A stretch of DNA of 17,268 bases from Actinomycetota bacterium (GTDB lineage Bacteria > Actinomycetota > Actinomycetes > Streptosporangiales > Streptosporangiaceae): contig PLIQ01000380.1 of NCBI GenBank assembly GCA_003140115.1, forward strand, positions 23,490 through 40,757, written 5' to 3'. Under the pieces are notes generated by a model. It searched no databases and was not told the origin of the DNA. It saw only the letters and a program-made list of their open reading frames with translations. The position numbers and the translations under genes are program-made. Positions 8,130 through 17,268 of this stretch are shown here, in pieces (the stretch's first letter is position 1; each line of letters starts with the position of its first letter).

Positions 8130-9365
8130 CTAGCAGGCGCAGTCCGGACGCTGATCCGCCAGGCGCGCGGCCAGGTAGGCGCGCTCGGCCGCGTTCCCGG
8201 TCAGGGCTAGCGCTTCGGAATAAGCCTGGGCCGCTTCGCCGGGCCGGCCCAGGCGCCGCAGCAGGTCGGCGCGGATCGCGTGATGCAGGTAGTACCGGTC
8301 TAGGTCGAGTCCGTCGACCAGGGTGAGCGCCGCCGCCGGGCCCTGCACCTCGGCCACCGCGACGGCCCGGTTGAGAGCCACCACCGGGCCGGGCGCGACC
8401 ACCAGGAGCTGGTCGTACAGCTGCAGGATCTGTCCCCAGTCGGTGACCGCAGCGGCCGGCGCGTCGCTGTGCACGGCGTGGATCGCCGCCTGGATCTGGT
8501 ACGCACCGGGCCGGCCGCGCCGCAGGCAGCACCGGACGAGGTCCTGTCCCTCGGCGATGAGCTCCCGGTCCCAGCGGGCCCGGTCCTGGTCGGCGAGCAG
8601 GACCAGGGAACCATCCGGGCCGGTCCGCGCCGCCCGGCGGGACTCGGTGAGCACCATCAGCGCCACCAGGCCCAGCGCCTCGGGCTCGTCCGGCATGAGC
8701 TCGACGAGCAGCCGCCCGAGCCTGATCGCCTCGGCGCACAGGTCGCCGCGGACCAGCCGGTCTCCCGAACTCGCCGTGTATCCCTCGTTGAAGATCAGGT
8801 AGACCACGGCGAGCACCGCCGCCAGCCGTCCGGGCAGGTCGGCCTCGGCGGGCACGCGGTAGGGGATCCCCGCGTCGCGGATCTTGCCCTTGCCCCGGAC
8901 CAGGCGCTGGGCCATAGTCGGCTCGGGCACCAGAAACGCGTGCGCGATCTCGGCCGTGGAGAGCCCGCCCAGCAGCCGGAGCGTCAGCGCCACCTGGGCG
9001 GCGGTGCCCAGCGCCGGGTGGCAGCAGGTGAACATGAGCCGCAGCCGGTCATCGCGCACGGGTCCCTCCTCGTTCGTCGGCTCGTGGCCGAGGTGCAGCA
9101 GCGCCGCCTGGGCGTGCTTGTCCGCGCGGGCCGCCTCCCGCCGCAACCGGTCGATGGCTCGGTTGCGCGCGGTGGTGATGATCCACCCGGCCGGGCTCGG
9201 CGGCAGTCCGGCCTCGGGCCACCGACGCGCCGCCTCGGCGAACGCGTCCTGGACCGCGTCCTCGGCGGTGTCGATGTCGCCGAAGACGCGAGTCAGGACG
9301 GCCACGGCCCGGCCGTATTCCGCACGGAAGACACCTTCGATGTCGGCGAGCGCGGGACCGGGCAC
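8130..9365 (-). CDS. ECF sigma factor of the ECF42 type with long C-terminal extension
   Basis: This is an extracytoplasmic-function sigma factor of 411 residues, about twice the length of a minimal ECF sigma. Region 2, which binds the -10 and core polymerase, spans roughly residues 11-80 ([34 protein letters not shown]). Region 4, which binds the -35, spans about 109-165 ([32 protein letters not shown]). The remainder is a helical TPR-like/DUF6596 extension ([50 protein letters not shown]) that marks the ECF42 group, thought to control activity in place of a membrane anti-sigma factor. It ends in Cys-Ala-Cys. The GTG at 9365 lies 2 nt after the stop of the DGPF gene, the usual ECF42 partner, so they form one unit. 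Inducing signal unknown. Confidence 0.92.
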   Translation of the reverse strand: MPGPALADIEGVFRAEYGRAVAVLTRVFGDIDTAEDAVQDAFAEAARRWPEAGLPPSPAGWIITTARNRAIDRLRREAARADKHAQAALLHLGHEPTNEEGPVRDDRLRLMFTCCHPALGTAAQVALTLRLLGGLSTAEIAHAFLVPEPTMAQRLVRGKGKIRDAGIPYRVPAEADLPGRLAAVLAVVYLIFNEGYTASSGDRLVRGDLCAEAIRLGRLLVELMPDEPEALGLVALMVLTESRRAARTGPDGSLVLLADQDRARWDRELIAEGQDLVRCCLRRGRPGAYQIQAAIHAVHSDAPAAAVTDWGQILQLYDQLLVVAPGPVVALNRAVAVAEVQGPAAALTLVDGLDLDRYYLHHAIRADLLRRLGRPGEAAQAYSEALALTGNAAERAYLAARLADQRPDCAC

Positions 9366-9367
9366 CC

Positions 9368-11083
<1,716 letters not shown>

Positions 11084-11084
<1 letters not shown>

Positions 11085-12301
11085 TGCGATCCGTCGACGA
11101 CCTTGAGGTACTCGGCCGCCGGGTACTGCTGCGGTCGGACCTGAACGTCCCCCTGGACCTGACCGGCACCGGGGAGATCACCGACGACGGCCGGATCAGG
11201 GCCAGCCTGCCGGTGATCAGCAAGCTGTCCGACCGGGGCGCGCGGGTCATCATCCTCGCGCATCTCGGGCGGCCCAAGGGCGACTCGTTCGCCGAGCGGG
11301 CGGCCGGCGGCCCGTCGCTGCGCCCGGTCGCCGAGCGGCTCGGCGACCTGCTGGGACGGCCGGTGGCGTTCGCCACCGACGTGGTCGGCGAGTCGGCGTC
11401 CAAGACCGTGTTCAGCCTGGGCGACGAGGACGTCGCGGTGCTCGAGAACGTACGCTTCGAGCCGGCCGAAACCAGCAAGGACGACGCCGAGCGGGGCGCG
11501 TTCGCCCAGCAGCTGGCCCGCTTCGGTGAGCTGTACGTGGACGACGCGTTCGGTGCCGTGCACCGCAAGCACGCCTCCGTCTACGACCTGCCCGCGCTGC
11601 TGCCGCACGCCGCTGGTGACCTGGTCCGGAATGAGCTGTCGGTGCTGCGCCAGCTCACCAGCGACCCGGCGCGCCCGTTCGTGGTAGTGCTCGGCGGCAA
11701 GAAGCCGTCGGACAAGCTCGCCGTGATCGAGAAACTGCTGGACCTGGCCGACCGCATCTTGATCGGCGGAGGCATGGGGTACACGTTCCTCGCCGCGCAG
11801 GGCTACGAGGTGGGCAACTCGGTGCTCGAGGCCGACCAGATCCCCGCGGTCAAGGCGGTGATGGAGGAAGCGAAGCGGCGTGGCGTGGAACTCGTGCTGC
11901 CCGTCGACCTGGTCGCCGCGACGCACTTCGCCCCCGACGCCGAGCATTCCGTGGTGCCGGTGACCGCCTTCCCGGCCGACCGGGAAGGCGTGGACGCAGG
12001 CCCGCAGACCCGGGCCCTGTTCGCGGAGAAGCTGGCCGACGCCAAGACGGTGTTCTGGAACGGACCGGTCGGCGTGTTTGAGTTTCCCGCCTTCGCCGCG
12101 GGCACCCGCGCGGTGGCAGAGGCGGTCGCCCGGGTCGACGGGCTGACCGTGGTGGGCGGCGGCGACTCGGCCGCGGCGGTCCGCGTGCTCGGTCTCGACG
12201 AGGGCGCGTTCGGACACATCTCCACCGGCGGCGGCGCGAGCCTGGAGTACCTCGAGGGCAAGACCCTGCCCGGGCTGACGGCACTGGAGGACGGTTCATG
12301 A
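11084..12301 (+). CDS. pgk: Phosphoglycerate kinase
   Basis: PGK transfers phosphate from 1,3-bisphosphoglycerate to ADP, the first ATP-yielding step of glycolysis. The 405-residue product has the N-terminal substrate site RSDLNVPLD near residues 17-25, the HLGRP motif, [16 protein letters not shown], the hinge-region [20 protein letters not shown], and the nucleotide-binding end WNGPVGVFE and GGGDSAAAV. Length and order of domains are normal. I place the start at ATG 11084 because [20 protein letters not shown] matches known N termini; the frame is open far upstream through gap, but that part reads gap in another frame. There is no own Shine-Dalgarno, so coupling to gap is likely. Its TGA overlaps the tpiA ATG by 4 nt. 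Confidence 0.97.
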
Positions 12302-13101
12302 CACCACAGCCCCGCGCGGCCGGGACCCGGCTGCCACTGATGGCGGGCAACTGGAAGATGCACGAGAACCATCTCGAGGCGATCGCGCTGGTCCAGAAGC
12401 TGGCGTTCACCCTGACCGGACGGGACTACGACGCCGTCGAGGTGGCGGTCCTGCCGCCGTTCACCGCGCTGCGCAGCGTGCAGACGCTGATCGACGGGGA
12501 CAAGCTGCGCATCTCCTACGGTGCGCAGGACCTGTCCCCGTACGACTCAGGCGCCTACACCGGCGACGTGTCCGGACCCATGCTGGCCAAGCTGGGCTGC
12601 GGCTACGTGCTGGCCGGGCACTCCGAACGCCGCCAGCACCACCACGAGACCGACGAGGTGGTCAACACCAAGGTGCAGGCCGCGCTGCGGTCGGGGCTGA
12701 CGCCCATTCTGTGCCTGGGGGAGTCCCTCGACCTCCGCCAGTCGGGCCGGCACGTGCAGCACTGCACGGGTCAACTCGACCGGTCGCTGAAGGAGATCCC
12801 GTCCGACGCGGTGGCGGCGATGGTGATCGCCTACGAGCCGGTCTGGGCCATTGGCACGGGTATGGTGGCCACGCCAGCGGACGCGCAGGAGATGACCTCG
12901 GCAATTAGGTCGCGGATTTCGGAGCTTCATGACGCCGAGACGGCCACGAGTGTGCGTATCCTGTATGGCGGGTCCGTCAAGCCCGACAACGTCGCGCCGA
13001 TCATGGCGCAGCCGGACGTCGACGGCGCCTTGGTCGGAGGCGCTAGCCTCGATGCCGGCCAGTTCGCTCAGATCTGCCGGTATCGTGAGCTGGCGGCTTA
13101 G
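12298..13101 (+). CDS. tpiA: Triose-phosphate isomerase
   Basis: TIM interconverts dihydroxyacetone phosphate and glyceraldehyde 3-phosphate. The 267-residue protein shows the catalytic lysine K20 in MAGNWKM, the electrophilic histidine in AGHSERR, the catalytic base glutamate and mobile loop in [11 protein letters not shown], and the phosphate-binding [11 protein letters not shown] and [13 protein letters not shown] 12298 overlaps the pgk stop (ATGA) and has GGAGG 7 nt upstream. A start at the in-frame ATG encoding M15 would also leave an intact barrel, but the upstream site has the better ribosome binding site. secG follows after 29 bp. Confidence 0.97.
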   Translation: MTPQPRAAGTRLPLMAGNWKMHENHLEAIALVQKLAFTLTGRDYDAVEVAVLPPFTALRSVQTLIDGDKLRISYGAQDLSPYDSGAYTGDVSGPMLAKLGCGYVLAGHSERRQHHHETDEVVNTKVQAALRSGLTPILCLGESLDLRQSGRHVQHCTGQLDRSLKEIPSDAVAAMVIAYEPVWAIGTGMVATPADAQEMTSAIRSRISELHDAETATSVRILYGGSVKPDNVAPIMAQPDVDGALVGGASLDAGQFAQICRYRELAA

Positions 13102-13130
13102 GTCTTCCCGGCAGGAGAGGGATAACAGAG

Positions 13131-13361
13131 ATGATCATCGGGCTTTCCGTTATCCTGATCATTACGAGTCTGGTGATGGTCCTCCTCGTCCTGCTGCACA
13201 AGGGCAAGGGTGGCGGCCTGTCTGACCTGTTCGGCGGGGGGGTGTCCTCGACCCTTGGCTCCTCCTCCGTCGTCGAGCGGAACCTGGACCGGATCACCGT
13301 ATTCTTCGGTGTCCTCTGGTTCGTGGACATCATCGTTCTCGGCTGGCTGGTCAATCACTAA
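13131..13361 (+). CDS. secG: Preprotein translocase subunit SecG
   Basis: SecG is the small non-essential subunit of the SecYEG channel. The 76-residue product has two membrane helices (about residues 2-22, IIGLSVILIITSLVMVLLVL, and 53-73, TVFFGVLWFVDIIVLGWLV) separated by the typical glycine-rich cytoplasmic loop KGKGGGLSDLFGGGVSSTLGSS. It starts at ATG 13131 with a purine run (GGAGAGG) about 10 nt upstream. Position directly after tpiA is usual for actinobacteria. No abnormal feature. Confidence 0.95.
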   Translation: MIIGLSVILIITSLVMVLLVLLHKGKGGGLSDLFGGGVSSTLGSSSVVERNLDRITVFFGVLWFVDIIVLGWLVNH

Positions 13362-13425
13362 CGCGTACGTCTTCCCGCACCGAAGTTCTGCGTTTTACAG
13401 CTCTATGGCCTTCAAGGGGTGATCT

Positions 13426-13767
13426 GTGAGTAGTGGCAACGCCATTCGCGGCAGCAGGGTCGGCGCGGGACCCATGGGCGAGGCCGAGCGCGGCGAGTCC
13501 GCGCCGCGTGTCTGGGTGTCGTTCTGGTGCGCTAACAAGCACGAGACCCGGCCGAGTTTCGCCACCGACGCCGCCATACCCGAGACCTGGGAGTGCCCGC
13601 GGTGCGGCAACCCGGCCGGCCAGAACGAGCAGGAGCCCCCGGCTCCGCCGCGCGTCGAGCCCTACAAGACGCACCTCGCGTACGTGAAGGAGCGCCGCAG
13701 CGACTCCGACGGCGAGGCGATCCTCGCCGAGGCTCTGGCGCGCCTGCGCCGCGCCGCCTCTGCCTGA
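13426..13767 (+). CDS. rbpA: RNA polymerase-binding protein RbpA
   Basis: RbpA is an actinobacteria-specific partner of RNA polymerase that binds the primary sigma factor, stabilises the open promoter complex and affects rifampicin response. The 113-residue protein has the characteristic N terminus MSSGNAIRGSRVGAGPMGEA. Its zinc-binding core carries candidate ligands C35, H39, C57 and C60 (FWCANKHE, ECPRCGNPAG), and the sigma-interacting C terminus contains EPYKTHLAYVKERRSDSDGE. The start is GTG 13426, 6 nt after AAGGGG. It lies 64 bp after secG in the same direction and is followed by a strong hairpin terminator, so it may be the last gene of the glycolytic transcript or have its own promoter; I could not identify one. 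Confidence 0.95.
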   Translation: MSSGNAIRGSRVGAGPMGEAERGESAPRVWVSFWCANKHETRPSFATDAAIPETWECPRCGNPAGQNEQEPPAPPRVEPYKTHLAYVKERRSDSDGEAILAEALARLRRAASA

Positions 13768-13784
13768 ACCCTGACTGGAACGTC

Positions 13785-13822
13785 GTGGGCCGCTGCCCCG
13801 CAGGACGCGGGTAGCGGCCCAC
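13785..13822 (+). terminator. Hairpin terminator after rbpA
   Basis: GTGGGCCGCT (13785-13794) pairs perfectly with AGCGGCCCAC (13813-13822). Inside, CCCGC (13797-13801) pairs with GCGGG (13807-13811) around an AGGAC loop, giving about 15 bp with a small bulge. There is no T-tract, as is common in actinobacteria. It lies 18 bp after the rbpA stop. The downstream kinase frame opens 5 nt after it. Confidence 0.8.
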
Positions 13823-13826
13823 AATA

Positions 13827-14891
13827 ATGAGGCACGTGGACGCCGAAAGCTTCGATCCGGCCGCCGGACCCGGCGGGCACGACCTGTCCGCAGGCGGGGA
13901 CGTCATGGACCGGGTGACGCAGTGTGCCCGGACGGCACTGTGCCGCTACGATTGCCACCCCGACGCGTCGGTCGAACTGCTCAACGTCTCGGAGAACGCC
14001 ACCTTCCTGGTGTCTGACCCCGGCTCCGGTCCCTCGGTTCTGCGCGTGCACCGCCTCGGCTACCACACCGAGCCGGAGATCGCGTCCGAGCTGGCCTGGA
14101 TGGACGCACTGCGAGCGGAAGCCGGCGTGCGCACACCGCGCGTGCTGCCCGCCGCCGACGGGCAGCGGGTGGTGACGGTGGCCCAGGACGAGACAGCGGC
14201 CCGGCACTGCGTGCGCTTCGAGTTCCTGCCCGGTACCGAGCCCGGGGGAGAGCCTGGGGGCCAGCTGACCGGCCGTCACTTCGAGGAGCTGGGCGAGATC
14301 ACCGCGCGGATGCACCGGCACGCCCGCGTCTGGGCCCGGCCGGCCGGGTTCGCCCGGTTCCACTGGGATTACGCAGCGGCGTTCGGCGACCAGGCCCGGT
14401 GGGGACGGTGGCAGGAGGGCCTCGGCGTCGGCCCTGCCGAACGCCACGTGCTCGGCCGCCTCGACCAGGCCCTGCACGCGCGCCTGAAGGCGTTCGGCCA
14501 GAGCCCGGAGCGCTACGGCCTGGTGCACGCCGATACCCGGCTGGCCAACCTGCTGGTGCACCAGGGATCGGTCAGCGTCATCGACTTCGACGACTGCGGA
14601 TTCAGCTGGTATCTGTACGACCTGGGGACCACGGTGAGCTTCTTCGAGCACTCGCCCGAGGTGCCGGGGCTGATAGACAGCTGGCTGACCGGGTACCGCC
14701 GGGTTGGCCGGCTGCCCGCCGAGGACGAGGCCGAGATCTGGACGTTCATTATGTTCCGGCGGCTGCTCCTGCTCGCGTGGATCGGAACGCACCAACGCGC
14801 CGACATCGCCGCCGAGCTCGGTGCCGGGTACGCGCAGGGCAGCTGCGACCTGGCGGAGTCATACCTGAGCACACACCGGACAGGGAGCTGA
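13827..14891 (+). CDS. APH-family phosphotransferase (aminoglycoside/choline-kinase fold)
   Basis: A small-molecule kinase of the APH fold, 354 residues. The catalytic loop HADTRLAN gives H234, D236 (base) and N241, and the metal-binding DFDD is at 253-256, followed by the conserved YDLGTT. The N-lobe shows [12 protein letters not shown] and EIASELAWM. The SENATF wording is seen in homoserine/hydroxylysine kinase-like and YihE-like members, so a metabolic substrate is more likely than an antibiotic, but it cannot be named. The start is uncertain: ATG 13827 sits 5 nt after the rbpA terminator with no ribosome binding site, although its codons have coding-like GC-rich third positions. ATG 13905 (MDRVTQCAR) follows a GGGGA and matches the usual domain start. 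One base separates it from the SDR gene. Confidence 0.82.
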   Translation: MRHVDAESFDPAAGPGGHDLSAGGDVMDRVTQCARTALCRYDCHPDASVELLNVSENATFLVSDPGSGPSVLRVHRLGYHTEPEIASELAWMDALRAEAGVRTPRVLPAADGQRVVTVAQDETAARHCVRFEFLPGTEPGGEPGGQLTGRHFEELGEITARMHRHARVWARPAGFARFHWDYAAAFGDQARWGRWQEGLGVGPAERHVLGRLDQALHARLKAFGQSPERYGLVHADTRLANLLVHQGSVSVIDFDDCGFSWYLYDLGTTVSFFEHSPEVPGLIDSWLTGYRRVGRLPAEDEAEIWTFIMFRRLLLLAWIGTHQRADIAAELGAGYAQGSCDLAESYLSTHRTGS

Positions 14892-14892
14892 C

Positions 14893-16332
14893 ATGTTCAC
14901 ATCGATCGCCGGCCGCGCCGTGGTGGTGACCGGCGGCACCCGTGGCATCGGCAAGGGCATCGCCAGCGTGTTCGCTCGCAACGGCGCCCGGGTTCTCATC
15001 ACTGGCCGTGATTCGGACGTCGCCCGGGCCGCCGCCGAGGAGCTTGACGCCCTCGCGGAGCGCCCCGGGGAGGTCTCGTTCGTTCAGGCCGACGTGTCCA
15101 GCCGGGAGGACTGCCGGCGGATGGCGGCCATGTCCCAGGAGCGGCTGGGCGGCATCGACGTGTTGTGCGCCAACGCCGGCGTCTTCCCGCCCAGTCGCCT
15201 GGCGGACATGACCGAGGAGGTGCTCGACCAGGTGCTCGGCACCAACCTGAAGGGCACCGTGTTCTCCGTCCAGGCCTGCCTGCCCGCACTGGCCCGGTCC
15301 GGCCGGGGCCGGGTCATCCTCACCTCGTCCATCACCGGACCGATCACCGGCTTTCCGGGCTTGGCGCACTACGGCGCGAGCAAGGCCGCCCAGCTGGGCT
15401 TCATGCGGACCGCCGCGATCGAACTGGCGCCCCGCCGCATTACCGTCAACGCGGTACTCCCGGGCAACATCCTCACCGAAGACCTGGCCTCGCTCGGTGA
15501 GCAACACACGGCCAAGATGGCGCTGTCGATACCCCTGCGCCGCTTGGGCAGCGTCGATGAAATCGGCTACGCCGCGCTCTTCCTCGCCACCGAGGAAGCG
15601 GGCTTCATCACCGGCCAGACGATCGTCATCGACGGCGGCCAAGTACTCCCCGAGACCCTAGAAGCCATCGCCGCAGCCGAAGCCGCCGGGGTCTTATCGA
15701 TCGGGCGGCCACTGGTTCGCGACCAGGGTGAGGACGTCGTAGGTGGCCACGGACTTGCCGTTCTGGTTGGTCACATCCGCGTCCCAGCGCACCTCGCCGT
15801 GCCCCGCGTCTTCCCGCGGCGTGATCTGCTTGGCGGTGAGCGTCACGGTGAGCTCGTCACCCGGATACACCGGGGTCAGGAAGCGCAGGTTCTCCAGGCC
15901 GTAGTTGGCCAGCACGGGTCCCGGGTCGGGCTGCACGAACAGGCCGGCCGCGAAGGAGAGGATGAGGTACCCGTGAGCCACCCGGCCGTCGAAGAACGGG
16001 TTGGCCCGGGCCGCCTCCTCGTCCATGTGCGCGTAGAAGGTGTCGCCGGTGAACTCGGCGAAATGCTCGATGTCGGCCAGCGTCACCTGGCGCGGGCCAG
16101 CCACCACGGTGTCGCCGATCCGCAGCTCGGCGAGGGACTTGCGGAATGGATGGCCGCCGTCCGGGCGCCGCTCCGTCCCGGCCACCCAGCGGCCGGTCAC
16201 CGCGGACAGCACCCGCGGGCTGGCCTGCACCGCCGTACGCTGCATGTGGTGCAGCACGCCGCGGATGCCGCCCAGCTCCTCGCCGCCGCCGGCCCGGCCC
16301 GGCCCGCCGTGGACCAGTATGGGCAGCGGTGA
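14893..16332 (+). CDS. SDR oxidoreductase (FabG-like) with an unterminated antisense tail
   Basis: A short-chain dehydrogenase/reductase using NAD(P)H. The core has the cofactor motif TGGTRGIG at 13-20, the NAG motif (CANAGVF), the catalytic S146, Y160 and K164 (YGASK), and the C-terminal [13 protein letters not shown]. Such proteins normally end about 15 residues after the DGGQ, near residue 260-265 (about 15690). Here no stop occurs: the frame continues 639 bp to a TGA at 16332, antisense to paaZ and codon-for-codon aligned with it. The tail (about residues 268-479) has no recognisable domain and includes a rare TTA codon, which is the paaZ TAA read backwards. Start ATG 14893 follows AGGGAG. 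Substrate unknown. Confidence 0.8.
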   Translation: MFTSIAGRAVVVTGGTRGIGKGIASVFARNGARVLITGRDSDVARAAAEELDALAERPGEVSFVQADVSSREDCRRMAAMSQERLGGIDVLCANAGVFPPSRLADMTEEVLDQVLGTNLKGTVFSVQACLPALARSGRGRVILTSSITGPITGFPGLAHYGASKAAQLGFMRTAAIELAPRRITVNAVLPGNILTEDLASLGEQHTAKMALSIPLRRLGSVDEIGYAALFLATEEAGFITGQTIVIDGGQVLPETLEAIAAAEAAGVLSIGRPLVRDQGEDVVGGHGLAVLVGHIRVPAHLAVPRVFPRRDLLGGERHGELVTRIHRGQEAQVLQAVVGQHGSRVGLHEQAGREGEDEVPVSHPAVEERVGPGRLLVHVRVEGVAGELGEMLDVGQRHLARASHHGVADPQLGEGLAEWMAAVRAPLRPGHPAAGHRGQHPRAGLHRRTLHVVQHAADAAQLLAAAGPARPAVDQYGQR

Positions 16333-17268
16333 CCCGTGCCCGGTTGACTCGGCCGCGTCATCACGGTCCAGCACGAGCAGCCTGCCGTGCCACGGCGCCA
16401 GGCCGAGCACCACATCCCGGGCGAAGCCCGGATCGGCGGTGACGATCGACCCGGCCAGGCTGCCCCGGCCGCGGGCCGCGAGCTCGATCACCTGATCGGT
16501 GTCCCGGTAGCCGATGATGGTGCTGACCGGCCCGAACGCCTCGACCTGATGCGGCTCGGGGCGGCCGGGGTCATCGGCCTGCAGGAGCAGCGGGGCCATG
16601 AACGCGCCGCGCTCGGCGCTGGCCCCCACCACGTCCACGTGGTCCTGATCGCCGGACACGATGCGTCCCGCCGACAGCAGGGCCTTGACCGACCGGCGCA
16701 CCTCCTCGCGCTGCTCCAGGCCGGCCAGCGGACCCATCCGCACGCTCTCGTCCGCCGGGTCGCCCACCACCACCTGGGCCAGCCGGTCGCGGACCGCCTC
16801 GGCCACCTGGCCGGCCAGCGCGGCCGGGACGAGGGCCCGCCGGATCGCGGTGCACTTCTGGCCCGCCTTGACCGTCATCTCGCTGACCAGCTGCCGGACG
16901 TACAGGTCGAATTCGGGCGTGCCCGACCCGGCCTCGGGTCCGAGGACCGAGCAGTTCAGCGAGTCGGCCTCGGCGTTGAACCGTACCGACCGCCCGACGA
17001 TGGCCGGGTGGGCCCGCAGCTGCTGCGCGGTGGCGGCCGACCCGGTGAACGCCACCAGATCCTGTTCGCCGAGATGGTCGAACAGGTCGCCGACGCTACC
17101 GCAGACCAGCTGGATCGAGCCCTCCGGTAGCAGCCTGGACGCCACGATCAGTTCGACCAGCCGGGCCGTTAGGTATGCCGTCTGGGTGGCCGGCTTGATC
17201 AGGCTGGGCATTCCGGCGATGAACGATGGCGCGAGCTTCTCCAGCGGGCCCCAGACCGGGAAGTTGAA
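15694..17268 (-). CDS. paaZ: Bifunctional PaaZ: aldehyde dehydrogenase plus MaoC-like hydratase, partial
   Basis: PaaZ acts in aerobic phenylacetate degradation: its hydratase domain opens the oxepin-CoA ring and its dehydrogenase domain oxidises the resulting semialdehyde. The 524 residues present begin inside the dehydrogenase domain ([16 protein letters not shown]); about 150 N-terminal residues lie past the right edge, judged from the roughly 680-residue E. coli protein. The dehydrogenase shows a catalytic-type glutamate in NAEADSLN and the nucleophilic cysteine in [11 protein letters not shown] (codon at 16852-16854). The PaaZ-specific [19 protein letters not shown] then leads into the hotdog hydratase ([18 protein letters not shown]). 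The fusion excludes a plain aldehyde dehydrogenase. It ends TAA at 15694-15696, overlapped by the unterminated SDR frame. Confidence 0.95.
   Translation of the reverse strand, partial: FNFPVWGPLEKLAPSFIAGMPSLIKPATQTAYLTARLVELIVASRLLPEGSIQLVCGSVGDLFDHLGEQDLVAFTGSAATAQQLRAHPAIVGRSVRFNAEADSLNCSVLGPEAGSGTPEFDLYVRQLVSEMTVKAGQKCTAIRRALVPAALAGQVAEAVRDRLAQVVVGDPADESVRMGPLAGLEQREEVRRSVKALLSAGRIVSGDQDHVDVVGASAERGAFMAPLLLQADDPGRPEPHQVEAFGPVSTIIGYRDTDQVIELAARGRGSLAGSIVTADPGFARDVVLGLAPWHGRLLVLDRDDAAESTGHGSPLPILVHGGPGRAGGGEELGGIRGVLHHMQRTAVQASPRVLSAVTGRWVAGTERRPDGGHPFRKSLAELRIGDTVVAGPRQVTLADIEHFAEFTGDTFYAHMDEEAARANPFFDGRVAHGYLILSFAAGLFVQPDPGPVLANYGLENLRFLTPVYPGDELTVTLTAKQITPREDAGHGEVRWDADVTNQNGKSVATYDVLTLVANQWPPDR

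Noticed and set aside
13662..14795. Minus-strand open frame of 377 codons under the kinase
   Set aside because: It crosses the rbpA terminator and mirrors the kinase; composition is shadow-like.
13827..14891. Aminoglycoside resistance gene
   Set aside because: The catalytic loop is common to all APH-fold kinases. The SENATF N-lobe and coupling to a reductase point to metabolism, and no resistance or mobile context is present.
16387..17130. Plus-strand open frame of 247 codons within paaZ
   Set aside because: Antisense to the dehydrogenase domain with its catalytic motifs; no ribosome binding site or domain.

Overview
The window is high-GC actinobacterial chromosome. This rests on strongly G/C-biased third codon positions, frequent GTG starts, the actinomycete genes whiA and rbpA, and gene starts that look leaderless. 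The exact order cannot be fixed from the sequence. Most of the window is conserved core chromosome. I found no rRNA, tRNA, CRISPR array, insertion sequence or intact phage gene.

Layout from left to right: (1) 1-1058, minus: N-terminal half of an MMPL-family membrane transporter that runs off the left edge. (2) 1113-5986, plus: uvrC-rapZ-yvcK-whiA, a tightly overlapping block linking excision repair, an RNase-adaptor-type NTPase, a CofD-like cell-envelope/carbon factor and the WhiA developmental regulator. (3) 5987-6120: gap between convergent genes holding two 25-bp palindromic units around a TTATAA core. (4) 6121-9733, minus: a histidine phosphatase overlapping an MFS transporter (one unit), and a DGPF/YCII protein followed by an ECF42-type sigma factor (a second unit). 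(5) 9734-10070: a 337-bp regulatory region with a candidate ECF42 promoter facing left, and degenerate ~35-bp repeats, a hairpin and a 12-bp palindrome upstream of the glycolytic genes. (6) 10071-13767, plus: gap-pgk-tpiA-secG-rbpA, ending in a strong hairpin terminator. (7) 13827 to about 15690, plus: an APH-fold kinase and an SDR oxidoreductase. (8) 15694-17268, minus: the C-terminal three quarters of bifunctional PaaZ (phenylacetate catabolism), running off the right edge.

Within units the coupling is clear. uvrC/rapZ, rapZ/yvcK, MFS/phosphatase, gap/pgk and pgk/tpiA overlap by 1-14 nt. yvcK/whiA and the kinase/SDR pair are adjacent or nearly so. The glycolytic genes carry triose phosphates to 3-phosphoglycerate. 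The DGPF-ECF42 pair looks like a self-contained regulatory module.

I see no convincing new multi-gene system. The points most worth a second look are the SDR reading frame that has no stop and runs 639 bp antisense into paaZ, the ECF42-like promoter in front of the DGPF gene, the repeats upstream of gap, and the paired palindromes after whiA.
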